Shown: piece by piece, positions 43,462 to 52,176 of the stretch
Layout of the letters: each line of letters opens with the position of its first letter
Position numbering within the stretch: the first letter of the stretch is position 1
Assembly: GCF_013403875.1 (NCBI RefSeq)
Contig: NZ_JACBNX010000010.1
Coordinates: 62,001-126,000 of the forward strand
Origin: Burkholderia guangdongensis
GTDB taxonomy: Bacteria > Pseudomonadota > Gammaproteobacteria > Burkholderiales > Burkholderiaceae
Reading direction: 5' to 3'
DNA: 64,000 bases
Notes under the pieces: generated by a model
Databases searched by the model: none
The model's input: only the letters and a program-made list of their open reading frames with translations
Told to the model about the DNA's origin: nothing
Translations under genes and position numbers: made by a program

Positions 43462-43787
43462 GCGGCGGGCGGCGCGCCGCCGTCGGTCGACGCGAGCTGA
43501 CGGCGCTCGGCGAGGTCATCCTTCGCCGCCTTCATCACGTTGCGTGCGCCGATCATCGCGACGAGCCCCAGCGGCACGAACGCGATCGACCCGACGATCA
43601 CCAGGATCCCGCCGGCCTTCTTCTTGCCCGCGGCGATCAGAATCAGCCCGAGCAGCGACAGCGCCCACACCAGCACGACGATGGTCAGGATCATCTTCCC
43701 GGACGAATCGGGAAGGTCGGCCGTCTGCGCCTGAACGCCCAGCGTTGCCAACAGATTCAGCACGACCCCTATGCTTGCCAGCCACAT
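43458..43787 (-). CDS. small membrane protein of unknown function
   Basis: The 109-residue protein has an N-terminal signal-like segment and two further hydrophobic segments (about residues 31-53 and 58-80), separated by the basic loop AAGKKKAGG, then a charged tail. It is translationally coupled to the PH-like membrane protein that follows. GAGAGA precedes the ATG. No function is proposed. Confidence 0.7.
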   Translation of the reverse strand: MWLASIGVVLNLLATLGVQAQTADLPDSSGKMILTIVVLVWALSLLGLILIAAGKKKAGGILVIVGSIAFVPLGLVAMIGARNVMKAAKDDLAERRQLASTDGGAPPAA

Positions 43788-43983
43788 GGCTCTCTCTCCT
43801 TATTTGTGTTTTTCATTTCGTTGCGCGCACATCGATCGGCGAAAGCATTTGGAAAGCTTGTGAACGCCGGTTCACGTGCAACGCGGTAATCAATATAACA
43901 TTCGTAGTCGCAAACGTTTTCGAGGAGTGTTTCGATATTGGAAGCGTGCGCTTTTGCGGCTCCGATGGCCGCACCCGGGGTGG

Positions 43984-44994
43984 TCAGTTGCTCGAGCAAC
44001 CGCTGCAGCCGCTCGACCCGCCACTGCTGGCGCTGCAACTGCTCGAGCCGCTGCCACCGCCGGACGTGTCGCCGCCCGAGTCGCCGGAACCCGAGCCGAT
44101 CGACGCGCCGGACGCGATCGGCGACGCGACCAGCGCCGATTCGTACTCGGCCCAGATCGTGCCGGCCAGCACGCCGGTGCCGGCCAACGCGACGCTCCAC
44201 AGCAGGTTGTCCGGCGCCGCGCCACCGCCGGACAAGCCCTCGCCGCGCCGGCGATGCACGTCGAGCGCCGCACCGGCGGCCGCGGTCGGCCCACCGCAGC
44301 CGAGGCCGATCAACTGCGCGGCCAGCGCCCGGTACGCGATCGCGAACGCGGCCATCTCGACCAGCAGCCACATCACCGGGCGGCCGCGCGACAGGCCGAT
44401 CAGCACCTTCGCCGCGCCGAGCCCGAGCACCAGCAGCACGATCGCGCGCGCGGCCAGCCGCGCCCCGCGCATCGCGTGCGGCGCCCATATCCATCCCTCG
44501 CGCTGCAGCGCGTCCGCCATCACGGACGCCTCGGCGACGAGCCGGTCGCGGAATTTCGTCCACCGCACGCGGCGCTGACTCTGCCGGGTCAGCCATATCC
44601 ACGTGTCCCCATGGCGGCCGAGCGGCTGCCGATCTTCCGCGATCACGTATGCGGCGCCTTTCGGCGGCCGCGCAATGTGAATCGCGCCGGCGTCGAGCAG
44701 CGCGAGCGTCGCGACCTGAGTCATCCGCAACGCGTCGCCCGCGATCAGCGCGACCTCGTCCGGTTCCAGTCGGCGCGGCGTGCCGCCGTCGGCGGCACCC
44801 CACGGCCGGCGCCAATACGCGAATCGATGCAGGCCGGCGATCAGCAGCCACGCGATCACGCACACGGTGGGATAGAAAGCGAGAAAGAGCGGCCCGGGGT
44901 AGTTCAGCATGTCGAATTCCTGTGCAGATGCGCCTGACGCGGTGACGCCGAGGCCGGCCACGAGCCATGAGAACGTCGAGATCGCCCCCATCAT
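43984..44994 (-). CDS. TIGR04222-like membrane protein with Cys/Gly/Ser tail
   Basis: The 336-residue protein resembles the TIGR04222 family: N-terminal membrane segment, then a soluble region (PRRLEPDEVALIAGDALRMTQVATLALLDAGAIHI), paired membrane helices near residues 165-200 and a C-terminal low-complexity tail of Gly, Ser and Cys (SSSCSASSGGSSGCSGCSSN at the very end). The function of the family is unknown; such tails are thought to be targets of processing or modification. It follows the 151-residue membrane protein gene by 9 bases and is probably in the same operon. Confidence 0.75.
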   Translation of the reverse strand: MMGAISTFSWLVAGLGVTASGASAQEFDMLNYPGPLFLAFYPTVCVIAWLLIAGLHRFAYWRRPWGAADGGTPRRLEPDEVALIAGDALRMTQVATLALLDAGAIHIARPPKGAAYVIAEDRQPLGRHGDTWIWLTRQSQRRVRWTKFRDRLVAEASVMADALQREGWIWAPHAMRGARLAARAIVLLVLGLGAAKVLIGLSRGRPVMWLLVEMAAFAIAYRALAAQLIGLGCGGPTAAAGAALDVHRRRGEGLSGGGAAPDNLLWSVALAGTGVLAGTIWAEYESALVASPIASGASIGSGSGDSGGDTSGGGSGSSSCSASSGGSSGCSGCSSN

Positions 44995-45003
44995 CAGTTA
45001 TCC

Positions 45004-45459
45004 TCAAAAGCCCCCGACCGCAATCGCGATCCCGACGGCAAACCCCTGCACGAATGCGGTCACGACGCTTCGCCGGCACAGCCCGATGGTCCCGCGCACG
45101 CGCGCGTCGAGCGCCCTGCCCGCTTTCGCGCCGTCGATCCAGCCGAGATCGGCGAGCGCGCGATCGAGCGCGGCGAGCGCATCGCCGTGCTCGCGCGCCG
45201 GGTCCGACGCGGCGCGATCGAGCGCCGCGAACAGCCGGCGATCGATCGCGATCCGCAGCGCGAGCCACAGCGCGACGCCACCCGACGTGGTACTGACGAT
45301 CGCGAGCAGCACGCGCGCGACCGGCATCTGCGCCCAGCTCGCGGCGATCCACCAGCCGGCGCCGGCGGCGGCGAGCGTCGCCGCGTTCGCCCAGCAGCCC
45401 GCGTCGAGCACGCCGCGCGCGGCGGCGATCCGGAACGGCACCGACGAATCGCGCATCAT
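45004..45459 (-). CDS. small membrane protein of unknown function
   Basis: The 151-residue protein has two or three hydrophobic segments (about residues 22-42, 48-68 and the end VVTAFVQGFAVGIAIAVGGF). Its ATG overlaps the stop of the phosphatase gene by four bases, so it is translated with the phospholipid-type operon. It has no family I recognise. The charged middle (AALDRAASDPAREHGDALAALDRALADLG) could be an amphipathic helix pair. Confidence 0.7.
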   Translation of the reverse strand: MMRDSSVPFRIAAARGVLDAGCWANAATLAAAGAGWWIAASWAQMPVARVLLAIVSTTSGGVALWLALRIAIDRRLFAALDRAASDPAREHGDALAALDRALADLGWIDGAKAGRALDARVRGTIGLCRRSVVTAFVQGFAVGIAIAVGGF

Positions 45460-46868
45460 CCCGCTCCGTTCCGCATGGCCGCGGCACCGCGATCGATCCA
45501 GTCCTGCAGCGCCGCGACGACGGCGTCGGACCACACCGCATGCGGCTGCACGGCGCGCACCGCATCGAGCGCCGCGCGCGCATCGCGCAGCCCGCGCCGC
45601 ATCGCGATCCACGCGGCCGCGCACAGCACGCTGCGCCCGTAGCCGAGCGCGCAGCAGACGAGCACGTCGCGGCCGTCGCCATGCAGGCGCGCGAGCGCAT
45701 CGACCGCCCGCTGCAATTGCTGCGCGGACGGCACGACGAGATCGAGCTGCGGCACCGCCACATACGCGAGCGACGCATCGCGCGCGGCCCAGCGCGGCAT
45801 TTCGGCGGTCAGGTCGACGAGCGCGTCGAAGCCGTGCCGGTGCAACTCGCCGGTCGTCGGCGCGCGCCCGATCGACACGCGCGCGTCGATGCGTGCCGGC
45901 ACCGGGCGCCGGAACGTCCATGCGCGCGAATTGACGAACGCGCCGGCGATCGTTGGCGCGAGCAGCAGCCGCATGTACGGTGGGAAGTGTCCTTGCGCGT
46001 CTTTGCGGAACGCGCCCGGTGCGCCTCGCCAGTAGATCCCCGCGACGCACGCAAGCGCGAGCGCGCCCCACCCGGCCAGAAGCGCACAGCCGACCGCGCC
46101 GGGCACGCACGCGATCGCGCCGAGCGCGGCGACGAGCGCCGCGAGCGCATAACGCCGCGCGAGCCGGCGGCTCGCCGCGCCCGGCATCGCGTCGACGTCG
46201 GGCATGCGTGCTGCCGCGTCGCGCAACGGGAACAGGAACAGCGCGAGGCAACCGACCGCGGCGCCGGTCGGCACGTCGATCGCGTGATGCTGATACGTGG
46301 TCAGCACCGACACGCCGATCGCCGCGAACCACAGATGCAGCGCGACGCGCGACGCTGTCCGCCGCAGATGCCGCGCATACACGGCCCATAGCACGACGAG
46401 CAGGCCGATGTGCAGCGACGGCGCCTGGTTGTACGGCTTGTCGAACCCGGCGAGCAGCGTGAACAGCGCGCCGGCGAGATGGCCGGCCTCGGGCCGCTCG
46501 AAGCCGAAGCGCAGCGGCCACGCAATGAAGCACGCGACCGAGATCATCTGCACAGTCAGCAGACGCTTCACGTGATCGGACAGATCGTCGCGGCGCGTCC
46601 AGAGCAGGAACGACAGCGCGTAGAACAGATCGATCGACCAGTACGGCACGATCGTCCACGGCACGAACGGAATCGCGTGCTCCCAGCCGAACGCGAACGT
46701 CGGCACCGACGCGCGATGCGCGGCGAGCCAGTTCGCGAAGCCGTATGTCGAGAAGAACACCGCCCCCATCACGGCGAGCCAGCCGACGCGCAATGCGAGC
46801 GACGCGTCGTCCGCGCTCGCCGCGCGGCGAGCGGCGAGGTCTCGCGCGTTTGAGCCGACGTCGCTCAT
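45456..46868 (-). CDS. ynbD: PAP2 lipid phosphatase fused to dual-specificity phosphatase (YnbD-like)
   Basis: The 470-residue protein has an N-terminal PAP2 domain with several helices (NQAPSLHIGLLVVL and TYQHHAIDVPTGAAVG carry the catalytic histidines) and a C-terminal dual-specificity phosphatase with the Cys-x5-Arg loop in VCCALGYGRSVLCAA. The residue before the catalytic cysteine is Cys rather than the usual His. E. coli YnbD has the same fusion. It would remove phosphate from a lipid or head-group intermediate. Start and stop overlap the neighbouring genes by four bases each. Confidence 0.85.
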   Translation of the reverse strand: MSDVGSNARDLAARRAASADDASLALRVGWLAVMGAVFFSTYGFANWLAAHRASVPTFAFGWEHAIPFVPWTIVPYWSIDLFYALSFLLWTRRDDLSDHVKRLLTVQMISVACFIAWPLRFGFERPEAGHLAGALFTLLAGFDKPYNQAPSLHIGLLVVLWAVYARHLRRTASRVALHLWFAAIGVSVLTTYQHHAIDVPTGAAVGCLALFLFPLRDAAARMPDVDAMPGAASRRLARRYALAALVAALGAIACVPGAVGCALLAGWGALALACVAGIYWRGAPGAFRKDAQGHFPPYMRLLLAPTIAGAFVNSRAWTFRRPVPARIDARVSIGRAPTTGELHRHGFDALVDLTAEMPRWAARDASLAYVAVPQLDLVVPSAQQLQRAVDALARLHGDGRDVLVCCALGYGRSVLCAAAWIAMRRGLRDARAALDAVRAVQPHAVWSDAVVAALQDWIDRGAAAMRNGAG

Positions 46869-48634
46869 CGCGTGTCGACCCGCTGCGCGAGGCTGACGGT
46901 GAAGATGCCCATCTCGTCGATCCGCTGCTCGAGCTTGCGGAACCCGGCGCGCGCGACGAGCTCGTCCATCTCGGCCTGCGACCGGCGCCGCATCACCCAC
47001 GTCGCGTCGCCACGATGATTGTTCAGCGCGCGCGCGATGAATTCAAGCTGCGGGTGCCACGGCTGCCCGGTATAGACGAGATAGCCGCCCGGCGGCACCG
47101 CCCGCGACAGCCCGCTCAGCGACCGCTCGATCAGCGCGTTGTCGCCGAACAGCTCGTAGAGGCCGGACACGATCGCGAGCGTCGGGCGCGGCTCGAGCCC
47201 GGCGAGCGACACTTCGTCGAATGCATCGCCCTGCACGAAACGCGCGATCGATTCGAGATTGCGCTGCCGGATCAGCTTGCGCCCCGCATCGACGTTCGGC
47301 GGGCTGTAGTCGCGCAGCACGATGTCGTCCGGTTCGATGCCGTCCTGCCGCGCCACCGACGCGATCGCATCGAGCACGTAGCGGCCGTGCCCGGCAGCGA
47401 CGTCGACGATCCGCACCGCGGCGCCCGCGTGCCGCAGCCGCGCGATCGCGGCGCCGATCAGTTGCTCGAGATGCACCTTGCGCTGCCGGATGCCGACCCA
47501 GCCGGGCGAATCGAGGTACGTGCGGTCGATCAGCCGCCCGACCCCGAAGCGGCCCTGCGCGCTGTCGCGGTACACGTAGTCGAGCGTCGAACCCGAATCG
47601 AAGCCGAGCCGCAGCCCGAGCGCGATCCCGTCCGACAGCGCGCCCGACGCCCTCAGCCCCGCACGCGTCACCGCCCAGTACGCGCGTGCGAACGGATTCG
47701 TGGGCGGACGGCCGAGCGCCGCGTACTCGTCGTGGAATGCGCCGCGCCGGTCGGCATCCGCGAGCGACACGCGCGGGCTCGGCGCGTCGAATTCGCGCAG
47801 CACGAACGCGCGCAGCGGCGCGAGCGCCTGTGCGCGATCACGCTCGCCGAGCGTGTCGTGATAGAAGCCCGGCAACTCGATGCGCTCCTTGCGCGCGGCG
47901 CCGAGATGCTCGTAGAAGCGATCCTGCGGGCCGCGATGGACGACCCAGTCCGCGCCCGACACGAGCAATTGCGTCGGCACCGTGATCGCGGCCGCGTCGG
48001 CGACGATCCGCTTCGCTGTGTCGTGCAGGTCGAGCAGCATGTTGACCGCGATCGGCCTCGTGATCAGCGGATCGGCGGCATAGCTGTCGATGCGGACCGG
48101 ATCGTGCGTGAGAAATTTCGGCTTCACGTAGCTGTTCACGTAGAACAATCCGCGCAGCTTGTACAGCGCGCGCAGGCCGGGGCGCGCGAACGGCACGTAG
48201 AGCTTGATGTGGAATGCCGGCGACGCAACGACGAGGCAGCGCACCGGCGGCGCATAGTCGTGCACCCAGGTCGCCGCGAGCACCGCGCCGACGCTCTGGC
48301 CGACGATCGCGAGATCCTCGATCGGAATGCCGTGCACGTCGCGGATGTGCTCGGCGAACGTCTGCAGGTCGCGCACCGACGCAGCCGCGCTCGGGCTGTA
48401 GCCGCGCGGGCCCGGCGACAGCCCGTGACCGCGCGCGTCCCACGCGAAGAATGCGAAATCGGGCAGGTCGAGCTCGTCGACGAGGTGCGCGACGCGCGCC
48501 GAATGCTCGTGCCCGCGATGCAGCAGCACGACCGCGCCACGGCAGCGCGCGCCCGTCGCGGGCCAGTGCCGGTAGAACAGTTGCTCGCCGTCGTGCGTGG
48601 CGAAATGCGCCTGCTGGGCGACGCGTACGCTCAT
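46865..48634 (-). CDS. ynbC: alpha/beta hydrolase fused to SAM methyltransferase (YnbC-like)
   Basis: The 589-residue protein has an N-terminal serine hydrolase (VLLHRGHEHSAR, nucleophile S114 in GQSVGAV, GADWVVHRG, catalytic histidine in GFYHDTLGE) and a C-terminal class I methyltransferase (SAM motif VDVAAGHGRYVLDAI near residue 410; LRDYSPPNVDAG; LVYTGQPWHPQLEFIARAL). E. coli YnbC shows this fusion. The hydrolase may trim a lysophospholipid or acyl chain and the methyltransferase modify the head group; both roles are inference. AGAGAGAT precedes the ATG. Confidence 0.87.
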   Translation of the reverse strand: MSVRVAQQAHFATHDGEQLFYRHWPATGARCRGAVVLLHRGHEHSARVAHLVDELDLPDFAFFAWDARGHGLSPGPRGYSPSAAASVRDLQTFAEHIRDVHGIPIEDLAIVGQSVGAVLAATWVHDYAPPVRCLVVASPAFHIKLYVPFARPGLRALYKLRGLFYVNSYVKPKFLTHDPVRIDSYAADPLITRPIAVNMLLDLHDTAKRIVADAAAITVPTQLLVSGADWVVHRGPQDRFYEHLGAARKERIELPGFYHDTLGERDRAQALAPLRAFVLREFDAPSPRVSLADADRRGAFHDEYAALGRPPTNPFARAYWAVTRAGLRASGALSDGIALGLRLGFDSGSTLDYVYRDSAQGRFGVGRLIDRTYLDSPGWVGIRQRKVHLEQLIGAAIARLRHAGAAVRIVDVAAGHGRYVLDAIASVARQDGIEPDDIVLRDYSPPNVDAGRKLIRQRNLESIARFVQGDAFDEVSLAGLEPRPTLAIVSGLYELFGDNALIERSLSGLSRAVPPGGYLVYTGQPWHPQLEFIARALNNHRGDATWVMRRRSQAEMDELVARAGFRKLEQRIDEMGIFTVSLAQRVDTR

Positions 48635-48721
48635 GCCATCTCTCTCGTTTCGTTATTCGAATGTTTCGACGCCGCCTCTCGGGTCGAATGGTTTCGACGC
48701 CGCTCATTGGGCGTCGCGGCG

Positions 48722-49327
48722 TCAGCCGCCCGCTTCGGCGACGCCCGCCCGCACGCGCCGCACGATCGTCACGACCGCGAGCACGATCAGCAGCCACCAC
48801 AGCCCGCGCGCGAGCCCGCCGACCGGCAATCCGAGGCCGATCCACAGCGCGAACGCACCGAGCGCGAGCGCGCGGTCGCTCTTGCCGAGCGGGCCGTCGT
48901 AGCGGCGGCTCGCGCCGGCGAGCGGGCCGATCAGCCCCGCGCACTCGACGATCACGGCCGCGATCGCGAACAGCCACACGTCGGCCGGCGCGAGCGCGGG
49001 CGCGGACAGGAACGGCAGCACGAGCGCGACGTCCGACACGACGTCGCCGAGCTCGTTCAGATACGCGCCGAACGTGCTTTTCTGCCCATGCTCGCGCGCG
49101 AGCATCCCGTCGATCGCGTTGAGCGCCATCCGGACGAACAGCCAGATCGGAATCAGCAGGAACAGCACGCGCGCGAACACGCCGAGCCCGGCCAGCGCGC
49201 CGACGACGATCGAGCCGCCAGCCGCGAAAAGCGTGACCTGATTCGCGGTGACGCCGCGTTCGGCCAGCGATTCGGTGAGCGGACGCAGCTTATTCTGGAA
49301 TTTGGGTTTGAGTGCGTAGAGGCTCAT
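48722..49327 (-). CDS. ynbA: CDP-alcohol phosphatidyltransferase (YnbA-like)
   Basis: The 201-residue membrane enzyme moves a phosphatidyl (or other CMP-activated) group to an alcohol. The family motif is D73-G-x2-A-R-x8-G87-x3-N91-x3-D95-x3-D99: Asn stands where canonical enzymes have the third Asp, and an extra Asp follows four residues after the last one. The E. coli YnbA I recall has the same LNE-GD-SD pattern, so it is a branch trait rather than a mutation. Five or six membrane helices are visible. It is the first gene of the leftward ynb-like operon. Confidence 0.88.
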   Translation of the reverse strand: MSLYALKPKFQNKLRPLTESLAERGVTANQVTLFAAGGSIVVGALAGLGVFARVLFLLIPIWLFVRMALNAIDGMLAREHGQKSTFGAYLNELGDVVSDVALVLPFLSAPALAPADVWLFAIAAVIVECAGLIGPLAGASRRYDGPLGKSDRALALGAFALWIGLGLPVGGLARGLWWLLIVLAVVTIVRRVRAGVAEAGG

Positions 49328-49738
49328 CGTTATTTAACGACCGTTTCAGGGCCGCGCGTCGAAATCGATTGAAGCGCCGGTGAAAAGAACTGCGTCATCC
49401 TCGCCGAGTGCCACGCTTGCGTCAAGCGGCCGGATTTAAAGCGGTGATTTTCGCCCACGCCGCGTGCAAACCGGCATTGCGCGGCGGTCTGGAGTTTTAT
49501 CCGGAAACTCGCGATAATCCGCTGGCTCGAGTGCGTCGAAGCCTGTCCGCCGAATCGCATTCGCGCGCTCGTGCAAAAAGCCGATTTTCGTCGACTCGAT
49601 TCGTCAGCGCGGATATATCCATTTGAAAGACGTTAAAGAGAGGCCGCCCGGCGCGAAATGCGCGGCGCCGGCATACCGGGAAATCAACCGCCTCGCGCGC
49701 GCGACGTCGCGGCGGGCATCCGATCGGGAGCGTCGCGG
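49328..49738. other. divergent promoter region of the phospholipid-type locus
   Basis: These 411 bases separate ynbA (minus) from the acyltransferase gene (plus). No gene is supported. The part 49570-49640 is AT-richer (GGATATATCC near 49613), as expected for promoters in both directions. Confidence 0.5.
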
Positions 49739-50368
49739 ATGAAGATCCGGCATGTCTGGCAGCGCGACTTCCTGCTCGCGATCGTGCGGCTCGTCGCGGG
49801 CGCGTATCCGGTCTGGCAGCGGCCGCCGTCGACCGCGACGCAGACCCTCTACTTCTCGAATCACACGAGCCACATCGACACGCTCGCGATTCTCGCCGCG
49901 CTGCCGCGCGACGTGCGCGCGGTCGTACGGCCGGTCGCCGCGCGCGACTACTGGGACAGCGGCAAGCTGAAGCGGCACATCGCGCAGAACCTGCTGAACG
50001 TCGTGCTGATCGACCGTCACCACGAATCGGGCGGCGATCCGCTCGAGCCGGTGCGCGACGCGCTCGCGCAAGGCCATTCGATCATCCTCTTCCCGGAAGG
50101 CACGCGGGGCGCCGACGCACTGCCGCAGCCGTTCAAGAGCGGGCTGTTCCACCTCGCGAACGAATTCCCGCACGTCGCGCTGACGCCCGTCTATCTGGAG
50201 AACCTGCAGCGGATCATGCCGAAAGGCGCGATCTGGCCGGTGCCGCTGATCTGCAAGGTGTATTTCGGCGCGCCCGAAGCCCGCGGCGAGCATGAAGACA
50301 AGCCCGCGTTCCTCACCCGCATGCGCGACGCGCTCGTCGCGCTCGCACCGCACCGGCCCGTGGGCTGA
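49739..50368 (+). CDS. lysophospholipid acyltransferase family (PlsC-like)
   Basis: The 209-residue membrane-associated acyltransferase has the HX4D box in SNHTSHIDTL and the FPEGTR box in LFPEGTRG, plus the PVYLENLQRIMPKG region typical of this subgroup. It acylates a lysophospholipid-like acceptor with acyl-CoA or acyl-ACP. GGGAG at 49726-49730 fixes the ATG at 49739. The CdsA-like gene follows at 43 bases, so the two form an operon divergent from the ynbA group. Confidence 0.88.
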   Translation: MKIRHVWQRDFLLAIVRLVAGAYPVWQRPPSTATQTLYFSNHTSHIDTLAILAALPRDVRAVVRPVAARDYWDSGKLKRHIAQNLLNVVLIDRHHESGGDPLEPVRDALAQGHSIILFPEGTRGADALPQPFKSGLFHLANEFPHVALTPVYLENLQRIMPKGAIWPVPLICKVYFGAPEARGEHEDKPAFLTRMRDALVALAPHRPVG

Positions 50369-50411
50369 GCGGCGCGCGTCACCCCATCCGCTTCCGATCC
50401 GGACAACGAAC

Positions 50412-51341
50412 ATGCGAACACTCTTCTGGGAACTGGTCGCGGGCGTCACGGGCCTGCTGGCCGTCGCGACCGTCGTCGGCGCGATCCTCGGCGCGCGCGA
50501 AGGCGGCAACAGCGCGACGATCGTCAACCTGAACCAGCGAATCCACGCGTGGTGGGCGATGATCGCGGTGATGGTGATCGCGATCGGTCTCGGCAACAAC
50601 GTGACCTACGTCGTATTCGCACTGCTGTCGTATCTGACGCTGCGCGAGTTCATCACGCTGACACCAACCACCGCGAGCGACCACACGACGCTGTTCATCG
50701 CGTTCTTCGTCGCTATTCCGGTTCAGTACCTGCTGCTCGCGATCGACTGGTACGGGATGTATTCGATCTTCGTGCCGGTGCATCTGTTCTTCGCGATGTC
50801 GCTCGTGTCGGCGCTCACGCAGGATACGCGCGAGTTCCTGAGCCGCAACGCGAAGATCAACTGGGCGCTGATGGTCTGCGTGTACGGGCTGAGCCACGCG
50901 CCCGCGGTGCTGATCCTCGACATTCCGCACTACGCGGGCGAGAACGCGCTGCTGCTGTTCTACTTCCTGCTCGTCGTGCAGATCAGCGACGTGCTGCAGT
51001 ACGTCGTCGGCAAGCTGTTCGGACGACGAAAGATCGCGCCGCAGCTGTCGCCATCGAAAACGGTCGAGGGTTTCATCGGCGGCGGCCTGCTCGCGACGCT
51101 GTGCGGCGCCGCGCTGTATCGCGTGACGCCGTTCAGCTTCGGCGCCGCGTTCGGGATCTCGCTCGCGATCGTGATCGCGGGCTTCGTCGGCGGGCTCGTG
51201 CTGTCGGCGGTGAAGCGCTCGCTCGGCACGAAGGACTGGGGCTCGATGATCGCCGGCCACGGCGGGATGCTCGATCGTGTCGATTCGATCTGCTTCGCGG
51301 CGCCGGTGTTCTTCCATCTCGTCCGGTATCTGTACGTGTAA
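50412..51341 (+). CDS. ynbB: phosphatidate cytidylyltransferase (CdsA/YnbB-like)
   Basis: The 309-residue multi-helix enzyme makes CDP-diacylglycerol from phosphatidate and CTP. The CDS signature is seen: SAVKRSLGTKDWGSMIAGHGGMLDRVDS (in pieces: SAVKRSLGTKDWG, AGHGGMLDRVDS). Preceding it are SPSKTVEGFIGGG and helices typical of the family. It follows the acyltransferase and would feed the CDP-alcohol phosphatidyltransferase of the divergent operon, suggesting a second, dedicated phospholipid route next to the housekeeping CdsA. Confidence 0.9.
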   Translation: MRTLFWELVAGVTGLLAVATVVGAILGAREGGNSATIVNLNQRIHAWWAMIAVMVIAIGLGNNVTYVVFALLSYLTLREFITLTPTTASDHTTLFIAFFVAIPVQYLLLAIDWYGMYSIFVPVHLFFAMSLVSALTQDTREFLSRNAKINWALMVCVYGLSHAPAVLILDIPHYAGENALLLFYFLLVVQISDVLQYVVGKLFGRRKIAPQLSPSKTVEGFIGGGLLATLCGAALYRVTPFSFGAAFGISLAIVIAGFVGGLVLSAVKRSLGTKDWGSMIAGHGGMLDRVDSICFAAPVFFHLVRYLYV

Positions 51342-51390
51342 CGCGAAAATAACCGCGCGATCCGCGCGGCGTCCCGGCCCCCCGGTGTCG

Positions 51391-51999
51391 TTACGCGGCC
51401 GGCAGCTTCAGCAACTGGTCGGTCGTCACGATCGCGCCGAACGTGTCGTCGATCGACGCGAGCGCCGAGCGATGCAGCACGTCGTGCGGAATCACACCGC
51501 CCGGCGCATCGATGTCGCGCGTCGCGCACGCGTCGTCGACGACGATCACGTCGTAGCCGAGCGGCACCGCGTCGCGCGCCGCACCGGCCACGCACGCATG
51601 CGTCATCAGCCCGGTGACGATCAGCGTCCTGATCCCGCTTGCCTTGAGGCGGCTGTCGAGGTCGGTCGTCGGAAACACGCTGACCGACGTCTTCTGCAGC
51701 ACCACGTGATGCGGCGCGGGCTGCAGCTCGCGATGGAATTCGACGGACTTGCTCGTCTCCGCGAAGACCGGGCTCTCGGCAGGCGCCAGATGCTGCACGT
51801 GGAATACCGGCATCCGCTTCTGATCCGCATACGCGATCAGGCGCTGCGTGTTGCGCAGCGCGGGCAGGCCGTTCGGCACCGGCAGGCGGCCATCGAAATA
51901 TTCGTTCTGGAAATCGATCACCAGCAACGCGGTGCTTTTAGCGTCGATGGCATGCGGCGCGGCGGCGCCGGCGAGGGTCCGGATAGTCGGATGATTCAT
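51391..51999 (-). CDS. isochorismatase-like cysteine hydrolase
   Basis: The 202-residue protein has the triad of the isochorismatase fold: D in LLVIDFQNEYF, K in VVLQKTSVSVF, and the cysteine in LMTHACVAGAARDA. Relatives include nicotinamidases and ureido hydrolases. It is divergent from a GlxA-type regulator (177 bases between), a common pairing, which suggests the regulator senses its substrate. It is a second, unrelated-in-position member of the family after the gene at 22051. Confidence 0.87.
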   Translation of the reverse strand: MNHPTIRTLAGAAAPHAIDAKSTALLVIDFQNEYFDGRLPVPNGLPALRNTQRLIAYADQKRMPVFHVQHLAPAESPVFAETSKSVEFHRELQPAPHHVVLQKTSVSVFPTTDLDSRLKASGIRTLIVTGLMTHACVAGAARDAVPLGYDVIVVDDACATRDIDAPGGVIPHDVLHRSALASIDDTFGAIVTTDQLLKLPAA

Positions 52000-52176
52000 C
52001 GTCTGAGCCTCATTCGTGGGAAATTCGCGATGCCTGTCGCCCGGATGACAACGTGTGCCGGGTGCAATGCGAGACAGGCGCCAGTGTCGAATGCGCGCAC
52101 GTTCAGCGAAAGCGGCCCGCGGGACAAGTTGTGCTAGGATCGGGCCAACTTGGCAACGGCGCCCGATTTGCACCTC

